Both the position numbers and the translations under genes were made by a program. The notes under the pieces were generated by a model that searched no databases, had not been told where the DNA came from, and saw nothing but the letters and a program-made list of their open reading frames with translations. 64,000 nucleotides of DNA from Chimonanthus salicifolius. Taxonomy: Eukaryota; Streptophyta; Magnoliopsida; Laurales; Calycanthaceae. The DNA is taken from NCBI GenBank assembly GCA_013350335.1, contig CM023539.1:31110631-31174630 (forward strand), in the 5' to 3' direction. Below are positions 23,092 to 35,042 of this stretch, piece after piece (position 1 is the first letter of the stretch; each line of letters begins with the position of its first letter).

Positions 23092-24952
23092 AATCCTTTT
23101 TCCAAAATCATATTTCCATAACAATAATAAGGGCAGACTTATATTCAAAACATATTCAATGTTTGTCATGATAATGTATGTCATGGGTGCCATGAAATAT
23201 GAATGCTTTTCCATGCCCCATGCATCAATTACAAATATTTTATTCTCAATGGTTTCCTCATTGGCAAATTATGTTCCAGCATTGAGGCAGCAACAACCAG
23301 GGTGTTGTTCCCATCCAGAAGTTTAACAACTGAGACTATCGGTGGAGTGCGGTCTCCTCCCTCTGCGCAGGGTTTCTGGACTGGTTATCCAGGAGCTCTT
23401 CTGGCCCAATCAATGTCGTACCTTTTAATTAATGGACGCGGCTAAACATACAGTTGTTCAATATTATCAATTAGAACATAAGTTCTTACACGAGTCCAAG
23501 GAAGTCCAGACAGCTCAGCCTTGGCTCGGCTATTGTAATTCTTATCCCATGCCATATGCATGAGGCACATGAATGTATAATGATGACAAATCTCATTTGC
23601 ATCGTATAAAAACATGATATCATATGTTCAAAACTATCTCAAATACTTTACGTTGAAATGAGATTATTTTCAATAAAATATATAAATATTTAATTCATAA
23701 GTCAAGTGCTTCAACAAAGTAGGAAAACCTACCTGATCTAAGATGATCAGCGAAAATAAACGATTTACAAAGTAGATCGGACAATCTCGGAGTTACTCTC
23801 GCCTCTTCATTTATTCACATGTGTCAACATATAATTCACACCTCATTAGTGTAAAAACCCTCTAATTCAATTTATGAAACTCTTAATTAAGCTTTAAGGG
23901 TCATTTGGCGATGGTCATTAGAGTATAAATGACTCCACATGTGTATTTTGTCCTAACCAAGGGTAAAGTGATCATTTTACCCATAATACTCCATTTAAAC
24001 ATAATTCATAAAACTCCAAATTATTTAAAGTCACTGATATATTCTTTAGCGAATTAGAATTTAGGAACAAAATACTCATTATTAGAAAATAAAATTTTAG
24101 ATCTAGTGAAGATGCCCAAAACTAGCCTTTCTAGTTTTGAAATACAAACTGCGCACTGTTTTTGTAAAAATCATTTCGGGTTCTTCTCGGTGTCGGAATA
24201 ACTCGAGTAAATACTCTTTAGAAAGCTGATTGATAGTAGAATACACAAAAAATATTCTAAAATATTCATAAAATCGTTTTGAAATTGTTATAGGTTCATT
24301 TTCAGGATTGATATGTAAAAACAATTTTCTATCTTAGAACTGTCTAGTTTTTACAAAATTATTTCGGGTACTTCCCGATGTCCGAAAATTGTGAATAAAT
24401 ACTTTTTAAAAACTTGTTTCATAGTAGAAGATCTGAAAAATAGTTACCGATTCCTAGGAAATCATTTTAAGATGTTTAAAGGTCTATTTTTTGGACTGAT
24501 TTGCAGAAACAGTTTTACTATGAATCATTTTTCCAAAGTTCATCATAAGATATCATTTTCTTAAGCCCTTTTTCTTAAAAAAATCAGTAAATAAAATACA
24601 TTCAAATATTCTAATGGAGTTATAAAAACACCTTAAAAGAAAACATCTAAATATCAAGGCATTTTAAGTAGAACTTCTAATGTAAGTCTCCATTTTATGA
24701 AAATATCTACTACTTTCCATTATCTATTCGTTACACTACATATCTTTGATTCTCTTCATAGTTTCTTTGATGTAAGAACTTAGATGAAGAGATGAAACAT
24801 TTTAACATCTAAATCAAATAACCAAGTGGGTTAGGGAGTCTACTTGTTCAAGCTCTAATCAAGTCTTCAAGTCCTTCCTTCCTTTTTCCAAGCTCCAAGC
24901 TTTCAAGAGAGATTTGCACCAAAGGGAGGAAGAGGAAGAGAAATTTCTAGCT

Positions 24953-25185
24953 TAAAGAAATAGAAAACACACTGAAGAATGAATAAATGATTCTCCTTGT
25001 CTTCAACCTTGGAGATCTTGATATATTTATAAAGATACAACTGAATATCGTAGGAGGGAAATTAGGGATTGTCAGTCAATGGAAATCCCTAATTTCACTG
25101 CTGGAAATCAGAGGAGATCTTGTTGATTTTGTTGCTGATTTTCCTATGGAAAACAACAGTTCTCTTGGGCTTCAGAGTGTCAATA
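24953..25185 (-). repeat. 3' LTR of copia element 1
   Basis: It matches the right copy at 29270-29525 closely but lacks about 23 bp after gatatatttataa. It is followed on its right by the reverse complement of a polypurine tract (25186-25197; minus strand TTTGCGGGGGAA). On the minus strand the LTR begins TATTGACACTC, not the usual TG at the extreme edge. Confidence 0.85.
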
Positions 25186-25203
25186 TTCCCCCGCAAACTG
25201 AGC

Positions 25204-25979
25204 CGTGGAGGAGGCCAAAGGCCCAGTTTGGTGGATAACATGTGATGGAGCTTGCGGGGAAGAACTTTGGTAAAGATGTCAGCAACTTGCGAAGAAGACG
25301 AAACAAACTTGGTGACAATAGTGCCAAGAGCCACCTTTTCCTGAACAAAATGAAAATCAATTTCAATATGCTTCGTGCGGGCATGAAAAACAGGATTGAT
25401 GGTGAGATGCAAAGCTGACATGTTATCAGAATAAAGAATTGGAGGGGACGAGAAATGGAGACCAAGATCACGAATAAGATAAGTGAGCCATGTGAGTTCA
25501 GCGGCAGCAGAGGCGAAGGCCCGATACTCGGCTTTAGTACTAGATCTAGCGGCAGTAGACTGTTTCTTGGCAGTCCAAGAGATACAGTTACCGCCGAGAT
25601 AGGTGCAAAACTCGGTGGTAGAGCGGCGAGTGGTAGGACATCCTGCCCAATCAACATCTGAGAAGGCATAGAGTTGCATAGGGCAGCGAGCCAGAAGACG
25701 AAACCCATAAGTGATAGTCCCATAAATATAACGGAGAATACGTTTCACCATCTGAAAATGCAGAAGAGTTGGATTGTGCAAGTATTGACACACATAGTTG
25801 ACGCTATAGGAGATATCAAGACGGGTAATAGTGAGATACTGTAAACCGCCAACGACGCTGCGATAAAAGGACGAATCCTGAAAAAGGATCATTATCTGTC
25901 GAGCTTGGGCACAACTTAGTGGCCATAGGTGTGGAGACTGGCTTGCAACCTCGCATGTTGGCACGTTCCAAGAGATCAA
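25204..25979 (-). pseudogene. copia 1 RNase H domain
   Basis: The minus-strand frame begins in the RT-RNase H connection (SVVGGLQYLTITRLDISYSV) and contains the RNase H signatures FSDVDWAGCPTTRRSTTEFC, SSTKAEYRA and ILYSDNMSAL, then HIEIDFHFVQEKV. The key acidic residues appear present. The frame runs on into the 3' LTR and stops at 25095. It is out of frame with the RT piece upstream, so it cannot be made as part of a polyprotein without frame correction. Confidence 0.85.
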
Positions 25980-26240
25980 AAGTATATTTCATCTGATTGA
26001 GGAATAAACCACCAGAGAATGAAATAACGGAGATGCCAAGAAAATAGTGAAGAGGACCCAGATCTTTCATGGCAAATTCCCGACTCAACTGTCCAAGAAA
26101 GTCATGAAGCAAGGAAGGGTTGGACCCTGTGACGATAATGTCATCAACATATAATAATAACAGTAAAGTACACTGGTGACCATGAGAGATAAATAGGGAG
26201 GAATCAGCGGTGCTGCAAAAGAAGCCCAGGCCCAAAACTG
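25830..26240 (-). pseudogene. copia 1 reverse transcriptase, C-terminal half only
   Basis: It contains the catalytic LLYVDDIIVTGS block, followed by FAMKDLGPLHYFLGI. The N-terminal half of RT (fingers and first catalytic Asp) is missing. The frame starts at LGFFCSTADSSLF, directly after the end of the integrase core, so an internal deletion joins the two domains near 26240 and in different frames. Confidence 0.85.
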
Positions 26241-27236
26241 TTGAGGTACAAATGCGTGTAACATCATGCTAAGGCCCAACTCGGTGACAGTGCGATGTTT
26301 CCGTTCAACTAACTCATTCTGTTCAGGAGTGTGTGGGCAAGACATTTGATATTTAATGCCAAGATCTGATAAATAATTTCGAAATCTGGAATCAGCGAAT
26401 TCTCCACCACCATCAGATTGAAAGAGTCGAATTTTCCTGTCAAACTGAGTAGCTATGTATTTGTGAAACATAATAAAGCAATGGAAGAAGTCTGATTTGT
26501 GCTTGAGTGGATAGAACCATGTGTACCTAGTATATTCATTTACAAATATCACAAAATAACGAAATCGTTGAAGGGATGTTACTGGTGATGGGCCCCACAA
26601 ATCATTATAAATGACACCAAATAGTTCTTTGCAACGATTATGAGATGAAATAAAAGGAAGACGACATGCCTTAGCCTTCTGACAACTATTACATAAAGAA
26701 TCAACCTTATTGTTACTAGTGCTTCTAATAAGCTTATTGTTTTTCAAAAAATCGACTACCCTTAACTGTGGGTGACCAAGTCGCTGATGCCAAATACCAT
26801 CTGTGGCTGAACGAAATCTGGTTGAAAACAAAGTTGTTTCTTCCTTTGGCTTAAGTGCATATAGTCCTCCAGTCCTATTTCCCGATGCAATCACTGCTCT
26901 TGTTTTTCTGTCCTTAATCATAAAGCCACGGGAATCAAATTCAATGAAATAAGGATAATCAGAGGTAAGCTGACTGATAGATAACAAATTCTTTTGAATG
27001 GCAGGAACTACGAGAACATTATCTAGATGCATTTTTGTATGCCCCATATCAATGTTTGTGGAGCAAATATGAGAGATATCTAGTGCAGTGCCATTACCAA
27101 CTAAGACTCGATCAGTGCCATGATACGGAACAATAGATGTAAGCTTACCAGGATCAGCTGTCATGTGAGACGTTGCACCTGTATCGGGAAACCAAGTGTT
27201 TTTGGGGTTATCATTTAAGGAAGTTGCGGCAAGAGC
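26241..27236 (-). pseudogene. copia 1 protease, GAG-pre-integrase and integrase core
   Basis: The protease active-site motif WFPDTGATSHMT lies near 27180-27200. Next is the zinc-binding HQRLGHPQLRVVDF ... CNSCQKAKACRLPF. The integrase core follows with NDLWGPSPV (first Asp), FQSDGGGEF (second Asp) and EQNELVERKHR (Glu), so the DDE triad is visible. A TAG codon near 27237 separates this from the gag zinc knuckle. The domain ends abruptly at FVPQQFW, where the deletion begins. Confidence 0.85.
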
Positions 27237-27239
27237 CTA

Positions 27240-28255
27240 AGTTACATCATCCGGTTGATAGACTTGATTAAACCGATGCCAACACTCAAGGGTCGTATGA
27301 CGTGGTTTGTCACAAATCTGGCACCGTACCTCTACGGTTTCTTTAGATGATTTGGCAGAAGAATGCTCTTGGGAAGAACGAAAAGAACCATTGCGGTTGT
27401 GTTGAACTGATTGAAAACCTCGATGATTGTCACCACTATTGGAAGAAGATTGAAATCTTCATTGATTAAAGCCTCGTCCTCTGAAACTAAAACCACCGAA
27501 GCCTCGACCTCTCCTAGGATTCCCTCGATTGTAAGTTGAACCACCAGATCGCTCTCCAACAAATGCCATATTATGGTTAAGGGGAGATGAGTTACCTGTG
27601 TTGTGAAGATTCTTCATAGTTTCATGACCTTGAAGCAGAGGAACAAGGTCTCGATAAGATGAAATGGGTGGTTTGAGCATTGTGGTAACAAAGGTCTCAT
27701 ATCCTCTGCCTAGTCCTTTGACAAGACCAAAGACCTTGGTTCGATCATTAACAGGTTTACCAATTGCAGCCAAATCATCACAATAAGTTTTGAAGATGCG
27801 AATATACTCAAACAAAGAGTAATTATCTTTGGAATGAAGTTGCATGCTTTGAAAAATATAAAATTCCCGCTCCTGCGACTCCTGTGCAAAAGAATCCAGA
27901 AGAGCACGCCAAACATCGGCTGAGGTGTCAAGGCCAACAACCAACCCAAGAACTTCTTTAGAAAGGGTGCCAGTAATCCATCCACGGAGGACCCTATCAG
28001 ATCTTCTCCATGAATATAATCAGGATTAGATTTAGTAGTGGTCTCACCACCACTCTCCTTTGAGGAGACAATAATCGATGGATCATGCATTTTAACATCG
28101 CCATCCAAGAAGCCAAGCATGTCTTGACTTTCAACAAGACCCATGATTTGGGTTTTCCAAAGTAAAAAATTATTTTGGATAAGCTTAATTGAAACAAAAT
28201 TGCCGACATTGAGAGAGGAAGGGTAAGGATAGATGTGTGCTGAAGAAGAAGCCAT
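27240..28255 (-). pseudogene. copia 1 gag
   Basis: It starts at MASSSAHIYPYPSSLNVGNF and continues through a copia-type gag (VKGLGRGYETFVTTML ... SSYRDLVPLLQGHE) to a zinc knuckle RCQICDKPRHTTLECW near 27275-27330. The reading frame shifts between 27960 and 27900 and again near 27460-27560, so gag is broken into at least three frames. The leader between gag and the 5' LTR (28256-29256) has no recognised gene. Confidence 0.8.
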
Positions 28256-29256
28256 TGGATGAGTGAAAAGGGTTGATTTTTTTTTTTTTTAAATCAACAG
28301 TAACCCGTTCAAGCAGATTGCCTTATCTTGGATTAGATGGACAAGAGCACAAGACCAGATCTCGGGTCTCAGCAAGATAGATGTCCTTATTCACTGGTTC
28401 AATCCTTTGATGGTAAATAGAAGTCTCTTGTTTCTCAAGGGCAGATGTCTGGTCTCTGCTAGATGCTTCTCTTCTCTTGCTGTCCTTATTCAATCTTGGC
28501 GAGACAACAGACGGGCTGACAGGGCAGCGGCGCTGAAACGAAGCGGCTGACCAGCTGACGGGCAGAGGCGCTGAAGAAATTACAAGAAGAAGCTCCTTCA
28601 ATTCGAAAGCAGCAGACGGAATACCTCTTCCCCTTGCCAACGAACGGCAGATCTGCAACACGGGAGCAGGCGGGGAGCTTGTCTGCAGCAAGAAAGAGAG
28701 TGAAGAGGATCATCTTCAGTCGACTCTCTTTTTCTTTATTTTTTTTTTTATTTCTTTTCTTTCCTTTTCGATGCTTATTCTTCGCCTCTCCCTGATTTCG
28801 ATCGGCCAGATCCGAATCTCAGATCTATAGAGGGAAGGGAAGACCACGAATCCAGGTCAGGCTGTGGCAGTTTCTACTCTCTAGCGTGAGAACTTTGGTG
28901 GTGCAGATCCTCCGCCACCTCCTGGGTCAGGCTGAGGCAGTTTCTGCTCTCCGGCAGTTTTTTTTTTTTTCGATTCCTCTTCTCCTCCTCTCGGCTCCTC
29001 TCGGCCAGATCCGAATCTCAGATCTGTAGTGGTTCGGGCAGATCTGGGTCTGTGGATGGCGTAGGCAGAAAACAGCAGATCCAAATCTCAGATCTTCTTT
29101 GTTCGAGCAAGGAAGAGCAGCGGATGGTGATGGCTTGCAGAGGCAGCAGCCGAAAAACAAACAAACCCAGATCAGATGCGAGACAACGGCAGCAAAGATG
29201 CGAATCCCTGTAGATTCGTCGGGTCCAAGATCTTTCAGAAGAAAAAGAACAACCTA

Positions 29257-29269
29257 GCTCTTGATGCCA
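29257..29269 (-). promoter_or_regulatory. primer-binding site of copia 1 (tRNA-iMet type)
   Basis: The minus strand reads TGGCATCAAGAGC immediately after the 5' LTR. It differs by two bases from TGGTATCAGAGC, the usual plant initiator-Met tRNA complement. Confidence 0.8.
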
Positions 29270-29525
29270 TAAAGAAATAGAAAACACACTTAAGAATGAA
29301 TGAATGATTCTCCTCGTCTTCAACCTTGGAGATCTTGATATATTTATAATACTACAATACATTAATTTACAAAGATACAACCGAATATCATAGGAGGGAA
29401 ATTAGGGATTGTCAGTCAATGGAAACCATAATTTCATTGCTGGAAATCAGAGGAGATCTTGTTGATTTTGTTGCTGATTTTCCTGTGGAAAAGCAACAGT
29501 TCTCTTGGGCTTCTGAGTGTCAATA
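29270..29525 (-). repeat. 5' LTR of copia element 1
   Basis: A 256-bp copy of the LTR, bounded on the left by the primer-binding site and on the right by the solo LTR (caactctctc). Confidence 0.85.
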
Positions 29526-29562
29526 CAACTCTCTCTTTCTTGCTTCAGATTTTTAGAGAGGA

Positions 29563-29593
29563 AGGAGGAGGAGGAGGAGGAGGAGGAGGAGGA
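29563..29593. repeat. (GGA)n microsatellite
   Basis: About ten copies of gga/gag within the right part of the solo LTR. Confidence 0.9.
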
Positions 29594-30139
29594 TAGAAGA
29601 AGAGAATGAAAGATAAGAGGTAGAGATGGAGCACTAACTTTTTCTCCTCTCCTTTTTATTTTTTCCTCTACCTTATCCTCCTTTTGCTTTTTAGTCAAAA
29701 AGCAAAAGCTAAAGGTGGTTAGGTGGAGAGCACTTATTGGTCCAAACTAAAGGTGGGGTGGTGATGTTGCTTTCATTCTTATCTTGCCATGTGGCATGCC
29801 ACCTCATCATACATTGCCACGTTATCGCTGACGTGGCATATTCGCCACCTCATCACATGGTTTTGAAATTAAATTCTAATTTGATTTAATCAACATTAAT
29901 TTCATTTAATTTATTAATCACTTCTCTAATCTTATTAATTAATCCCAAATTTTCCCATCAACTTCCAATTTGAGTTCAAAAGTCCAAATTTTATTCAAAA
30001 TATTCTGAGAATATTACATTGAGTTACGGGGTTGAAACTCCAAGTCATTACATATTCAAGCATGAGATAAAAGATGACTCACAGATAATTGAGTCTTGAG
30101 GCAATGAATTTTGGGAGACTTGCAAAACTAGATAGAAAA

Positions 30140-30680
30140 TAGTTGAGGTAATGAAGTTTTGAATTGACATATACTATCCTTCCAACCATGTATCTAGTCT
30201 CAAATAACCAAAAGCTACATCATCTCCTAATGTTTGCTTGTAACACCCTGGCCCTACGAAGAGTAAACAAGGCGTCACTCAATGACAAATCTGATCCAAA
30301 ACGTGGGAACGACCCTAACCATGGCTCCACCTTTTTTTCAACATTAATAATTCACAATGTTTATTCAAAGTTGCAAAAAGTAAATGAATAAAATAGCCAT
30401 TTCATCTCTCAAATATATGTTCTTTTGTTGGTTTTTCCACCTCATGATCAGTTGAAGGCCTTTAAGTTCCATCATTCTTCAATGATGATCCTTGTTTTTA
30501 GAGAAAAGTAAAGGCTCATAAACTCGTTCATGAGGTGACTTTTCCTTCAAATCTGGTATGTTAGCCATTTGTCCAGGATGATTATTCCTCAAATTTGCTC
30601 AGCTAGTGTCCTTCAAAAAATTTCAGATTAAAGAGAATTCAGTGAATGTTTGACTAATTTATGGTCAATAACAAGATTCA
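30140..30680. other. intergenic, no recognised gene
   Basis: AT-rich unique-looking sequence between the end of the tandem unit and a (CT)n tract at 30681-30703. Nothing was recognised. Confidence 0.3.
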
Positions 30681-30709
30681 CCTCTCTCTCTCTCTCTCTC
30701 TCTACATTC

Positions 30710-30877
30710 AAGGAAACCTAGATGTTCCCTATCTATCTTTCTATATGATTTCTAAAGGAAGATGTAAGGAAACCTAGATGTTCCCTATCTATCTTTCTAT
30801 CTAATTTCTAAAATAAGATGTAAGGAAGCCTAGACGTTCCCTATCTATCTTTCTATCTGATTTCTAAAATAAGATGT
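30710..30877 (+). repeat. 56-bp minisatellite, three units
   Basis: Three exact-length tandem units (30710-30765, 30766-30821, 30822-30877) begin aaggaaacctagatgttccc. They differ at a few bases. The first 20 bases recur once more at 30952-30970 inside the neighbouring LINE relic. Confidence 0.95.
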
Positions 30878-30903
30878 AAGGAAAATTTGCAAATCAGCAA
30901 AAT

Positions 30904-31230
30904 TTGTTTTGTAGTGTAAGAACAAATGATAGCATTATAAATGAGTACATTCAAGGAAACCTAGATGTTGCCCTAATAGAAGAAAAGATCACAAAAAGCC
31001 ATTTAAAATGGTTTGTGCATATAAAATGGATTGAAAACATCCACAATATGGAGAACCAAAAGGTAAAAAAAGGTCCTAGAAGAAAGGTAAGACCATTAAC
31101 ACTTGGAATAAGATGGCTAAATAGGAGATGATGGAATATGAAGTGACAGAGAATATAACTTTGATATTGCTGAGTGCAAAAGTATTAAAAAGCTGACTAG
31201 AAATGTATATGCATAGATTATGGGAGTCCC
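30904..31230 (+). pseudogene. LINE reverse-transcriptase C-terminal relic
   Basis: The plus strand reads TNDSIINEYIQGNLDVALIE, then EEKITKSHLKWFVHIKW. This resembles the conserved C-terminal end of plant LINE ORF2 proteins (R-x-x-N-E-x-I-R...I-E-x-K-x-x-x-x-x-L-R-W-x-G-H), followed by a basic KKGPRRKVRP segment. The frame breaks by 31135. No upstream RT or endonuclease domain is present, as expected for a 5'-truncated LINE. Confidence 0.6.
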
Positions 31231-31235
31231 ATCTC

Positions 31236-31300
31236 ATTTTTTTGAGTGGTAACAAAGAATATTTCATTAGAAAGAAAATCAAGTACAGAAAAAACATAAC
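31236..31300 (-). mobile_element. possible 3' end of a minus-strand LINE
   Basis: The minus strand reads ttctttctaatgaaatattc then tttgttaccactcaaaaaaa, a typical plant LINE 3' tail ending in an A run. Only the tail is recognisable. The body to its right (31300-31890) has no identifiable coding sequence. Confidence 0.4.
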
Positions 31301-31902
31301 ATCTTAAAAGAGATGTCTAAAAGAATTAGACCAATCACCAAAGGAAAACAACATAAAAAGAAAGCAACATAACACAAAGGCAATAACCCCCCAAAAGATA
31401 TATAATACAGGGGCCCTGATCAAGTCTTGCCAAGCTAAAAGGAAGAAAACCCTGTAAAGGAATGAGAGCCTCAGGTTGTTGAGAAATTAGAGAAAAATAT
31501 ACCTGACTTGGAGCAGTGGGTAGAGCTGGCCGAGAGGTGTAATGACTTGAATGAAATTGGGAATGAACATAAGAAACTGTACCAATAGCTTGAATAAATT
31601 GGTCAGCATGTAGTTGATAATAAAGGAAGAGAATTATCAGGCATTGCCATGGAAAGATAAGAAATATTCAAAAGGAATCTCCAATGGAGTTGCCAAAGTG
31701 ACTCACTGTCTAGAAAAAGGCAGCCATCAGCGCAGTGACACTAGTTCCAACAGATGACGTAATTATTTAAATAAAAATGATAAATTGGACAAGGCATTTG
31801 GTGGATATGGGTTCAAATCCAAAGGCCTCTTTTAAATAGAAATCCAATCTAAACCCTCAAAACCCCCTCCCCCCACCCCACCTCAAATGAAGATGATATT
31901 TT

Positions 31903-32503
31903 TGTTGGGTCCAAATCACACACCATAAAGAATCAATAATCCATAACAAAATAAATAGCAATCAACCACAAAAGACACCGGAATTTTTAATGTGGAAAAA
32001 CCTTCTAAGAAGGTAAAAACCACGGGACCTAGTCCAGAAAATCTTTCACTATATGTAAAATGGGATTAGAAGGATTCTATCTAGATACAACTAGAGGATA
32101 GCACATCAAGAGTAAATACAAATCATATTACTCTTGGATTACAATTTTTCTTCACTAAAAAATGATAGATACGCTTACCTCCAAAAAAGAAATGATGACT
32201 AGATGCATGAGGGTTTGATGCATACCAAGAAAAAAAAGAGTTAGAAGCCAAAACCTTCAAACTGTAGCCAACCAAAAGCTTGTGGCTTCTCTCTTTTGTG
32301 AAAAATGGAGAACACTTCAGAGAGGAGAAGATGAAGAACAAAAGCACCGTTGTTTTTCCTTGGCTTTTTGGAGATGCCTCAAGTGCATTAAATGCCCATA
32401 GGAGAAATATGAACTCTATGATGTAACCCCATGCCTATGCCACCGTAGCAATGCTTTTAATTAATTGTTGTGGGCCCCACCTCATGAAGAGGGAAACCCA
32501 GCA
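31903..32503 (-). repeat. 3' LTR of copia element 2
   Basis: A 601-bp LTR, TGTTGGG...CCCAGCA on the plus strand. It is followed at 32504-32517 by the reverse complement of a polypurine tract (minus AGGGGGGAGGAGAT). Confidence 0.9.
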
Positions 32504-32662
32504 ATCTCCTCCCCCCTACTCGTGTGGAGGGATTCATCTTACATAGCAACAGAGGTCATGCTTCTCTTTGGGTAAGACTTTTGTCAACATACCTGCAACA
32601 TTCTTATCTTTATAGATTTTCTCAAACTGCAGTGACTCACTTTCCAAAACATCTCGAATCCA

Positions 32663-33294
32663 CTAGTATCTTACATCTATATGCTTGGACTTGGAATAGA
32701 AGCTTGCATTCTCATTAAGATGGATGACACTTTGACTATCACAGTGAATAACATGCTTGTCTTGCTTCAAGCCCAGTTCTTGAAAGAATCTCTTCATCCA
32801 TAACATCTCTTTATAGGCTTCTGTAACAACAATGAATTCGGCTTCCGTAGTAGACAAGGCCACACACTTTTGCAACTTAGATTTCCATGAGACTGCTCTC
32901 CCTGCAAAGGTGAATAGGTAGGCTGAAGTGGACTTTTTGGAGTCAATATCTCCTCCCATATCTACATCTAAGTAGCCTTCAAGAATAGGCTACCAAAGCA
33001 TAAACACTTCTTAGATGAACCTCTAAGATACCTGAGTATCCACTTGACAGCTGCCCAATATTCCCTTTCTGGATTTGAGAGAAACATGCTGACTACACCA
33101 ACTGCAAATGCAATGTCGGGTCTAATGCACACCATAGCATACATTAACTTTCCTACGTCTGATGCATATGGTACTTTTTTCATTTCTTGTTTCTCTTTAA
33201 TGCTTGAGGGACTTTGCTTAGAACACAACTTGAAGTGAGCACCAAGTGGAGAACTAACTGATTTTGCCTTATCCATGTTGAACCTTTGGAGCAC
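32663..33294 (-). pseudogene. copia 2 RNase H and connection domain
   Basis: Two minus-strand frames cover PYASDVGKLMYAMVCIRPDI and VKWILRYLRGS (connection), then GGDIDSKKSTSAYLFTFAGR, VALSTTEAEF and HCDSQSVIHL with HIDVRY (RNase H). A frameshift or stop near 32965 separates them. A TAG also ends the frame near 32663. Confidence 0.88.
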
Positions 33295-34083
33295 CTTTTC
33301 AATATATTTTTTCTTCTGATAGCCACAATTTCTTGGCCTTCACGAGAAACTTGCATGCCCAAAATATGCTTTACAGGTCCTAAGTCCTTCATAGCAAAGG
33401 ACGGACTTAACTCTTCTTTTAACCTGCTAATCTTGCCAGTGTCCTATCCAACAATCAACATGTCATCAACATAAAGCAATAAGATAATAAAGTTACCATC
33501 AGGGAAAGGTTTGACAAAAACACAATGATCTAAAGTTGTTTTCTTATATCCATGATCCAACATGAATGAATCAAATTTCTTATACCACTGCCATGGGGCT
33601 TGTTTCAACCCATATAAGCTTTTCTTCAACTTACAAACCATGTGCTCTCTCTTTGACTTCAAATCCTTTTGGTTGTTCCATGTATATCTCTTCCTTCAAA
33701 TCACCATGAAGAAAGGTTGTCTTGACATCAAGCTGCACAATTTCAAGATTCATGCTTACAGCCAAACCCAATACAACATGTATTGATGACATCTTTACAA
33801 TAGGAGAAAATATCTCATTGAAATCAATGCTCTTTTTCTGCCTGAATCCCTTCACAACCAATCTTGCCTTGTACCGTGGTTGTGAGTTCTTTTCCTAAGT
33901 CTTCAATCTAAACACCCATTTGTTCTTCAATACCCTCTTGCCCTTAGGCAACTCCACAAGGTCATATGTATGGTTCTCATGCAACGAGATCATTTCTTCT
34001 GGCATAGCTTTCAACCACTGTTCTCTATTTTTGTTTTCTTGAGCTTCTTGATAACTTTCTGGCTCACCCTCATCTGAAATCAT
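33295..34083 (-). pseudogene. copia 2 reverse transcriptase
   Basis: In order: a KNKWVFRLKT start (about 33895-33930), MVVKGFRQKKSIDFNEIFSP, VQLDVKTTFLHGDLKEEIYM (first catalytic Asp), KLKKSLYGLKQAPWQWYKKF, LLLYVDDMLIVG (YVDD) and MKDLGPVKHILGMQV. Breaks occur near 33890, 33650 and 33445, where TAG follows MLIVG. All RT motifs are present, so this domain was lost by point damage, not deletion. Confidence 0.9.
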
Positions 34084-34282
34084 AATGTACTCATTAGTAT
34101 ACCTTGTAGATGACTGGCGTTCCCTAGCAGATCTTCCTAATTGAGATTCTATTGGTGGTTCTTGAGGGGGATGCTCCCCCTACTCTACATCACCTGTAGG
34201 GATACCATCATAACTCACTACATCATCATGCTCATCCTGTACTTCTCCCCATCATCACGTGCTACTTGAGGAAGAACTGGAT

Positions 34283-35040
34283 CTATGTCAGCAAGATTAT
34301 CAACAACAGGTTGTGGCTTCTCAACCTTCTCAATGTCTTTAGAAGAAAGACCACATCTCGACTTCTAATTAATTTCTTCTCAATTGGGTCCCATAACTTG
34401 TACCCAAGCTCTTCATTTCCATAGCCCAAGAAAACGCATGGTCTTGATTTGTTATCAAGCTTGGACTGCTCATCTTTTGGTACATGCACAGATGCTTTGC
34501 AACCGAATACCTTCAAGGGTCCATAAGAGACATCTTTCTTACTCCACACACTTTCTGTGACATCTCCATTTAAAGGAGCTGAAGGAGATAGATTGATCAA
34601 ATGAATTGCAATGTTCATTGCCTCACCCCAAAAGGATCTTGGCAATTTTGCATGTGAGAGCATACACCTGGCTGTTTCTACAATGGTGTGATTCATTCTT
34701 TCTGCTACGCTATTGTGCTGTGGAGTCTTGGGAAGAGTCTTCTCATGAATGATGCCATATATTTTACAGTATTCATCAAATAGACCTCTATATTCACCAC
34801 CATTATCTCTGCGAATACACTTTAGAAGCTTTCATGTTTCTCTCTCAACAGAAGCATGAAATCGCTTGAAGGATTCCAAGACTTGATCCTTAGTCTTCAA
34901 ACCATATGCCCAAACCTTCCTACTAGCATCATCTATGAAAGTAACAAACTAAGATTCTCCACCAAGAGACTTGACTTTCATAGGAACACAAACATCATAA
35001 TACACCAATTCTAAAACATCTGATATTCTATGTGGTAGAT
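34283..35040 (-). pseudogene. copia 2 integrase core and C-terminal region
   Basis: The frame at 34283-34696 reads MNHTIVETARCMLSHAKLPR, FWGEAMNIAIHLIN, KVFGCKASVHVPKDEQSKLD and CVFLGYGNEELGYKLWDP, the region after the catalytic Glu. Upstream (34700-35040), broken frames hold the DDE core, including a segment around the RDNGGEY-type motif. Several in-frame stops lie at 34830-34950. Confidence 0.85.
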
Positions 35041-35042
35041 CT

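Larger units (their letters stand above)
24953..29525 (-). mobile_element. Ty1/copia retrotransposon 1, internally deleted
   Basis: A 4.57 kb element inserted in the solo LTR. Minus-strand order: 5' LTR (29270-29525), primer-binding site (29257-29269), a ~1 kb leader, gag, protease, integrase, a truncated reverse transcriptase, RNase H, polypurine tract, 3' LTR. The flanking 5-mers tagct and caact match at only three of five, so the target duplication is eroded or the edges are off by a base or two. Stops, frameshifts and the RT deletion make it non-autonomous. The full-length family would be nearer 5 kb. The gag CCHC wording (RCQICDKPRHTTLECW) suggests an Ale/Retrofit-like lineage, tentatively. 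Confidence 0.88.

Noticed and set aside
28323..29698. Several minus-strand open frames of 60-120 codons
   Set aside because: They lie in the leader and LTR of copia element 1 or the GGA-rich part of the solo LTR and overlap each other in different frames.
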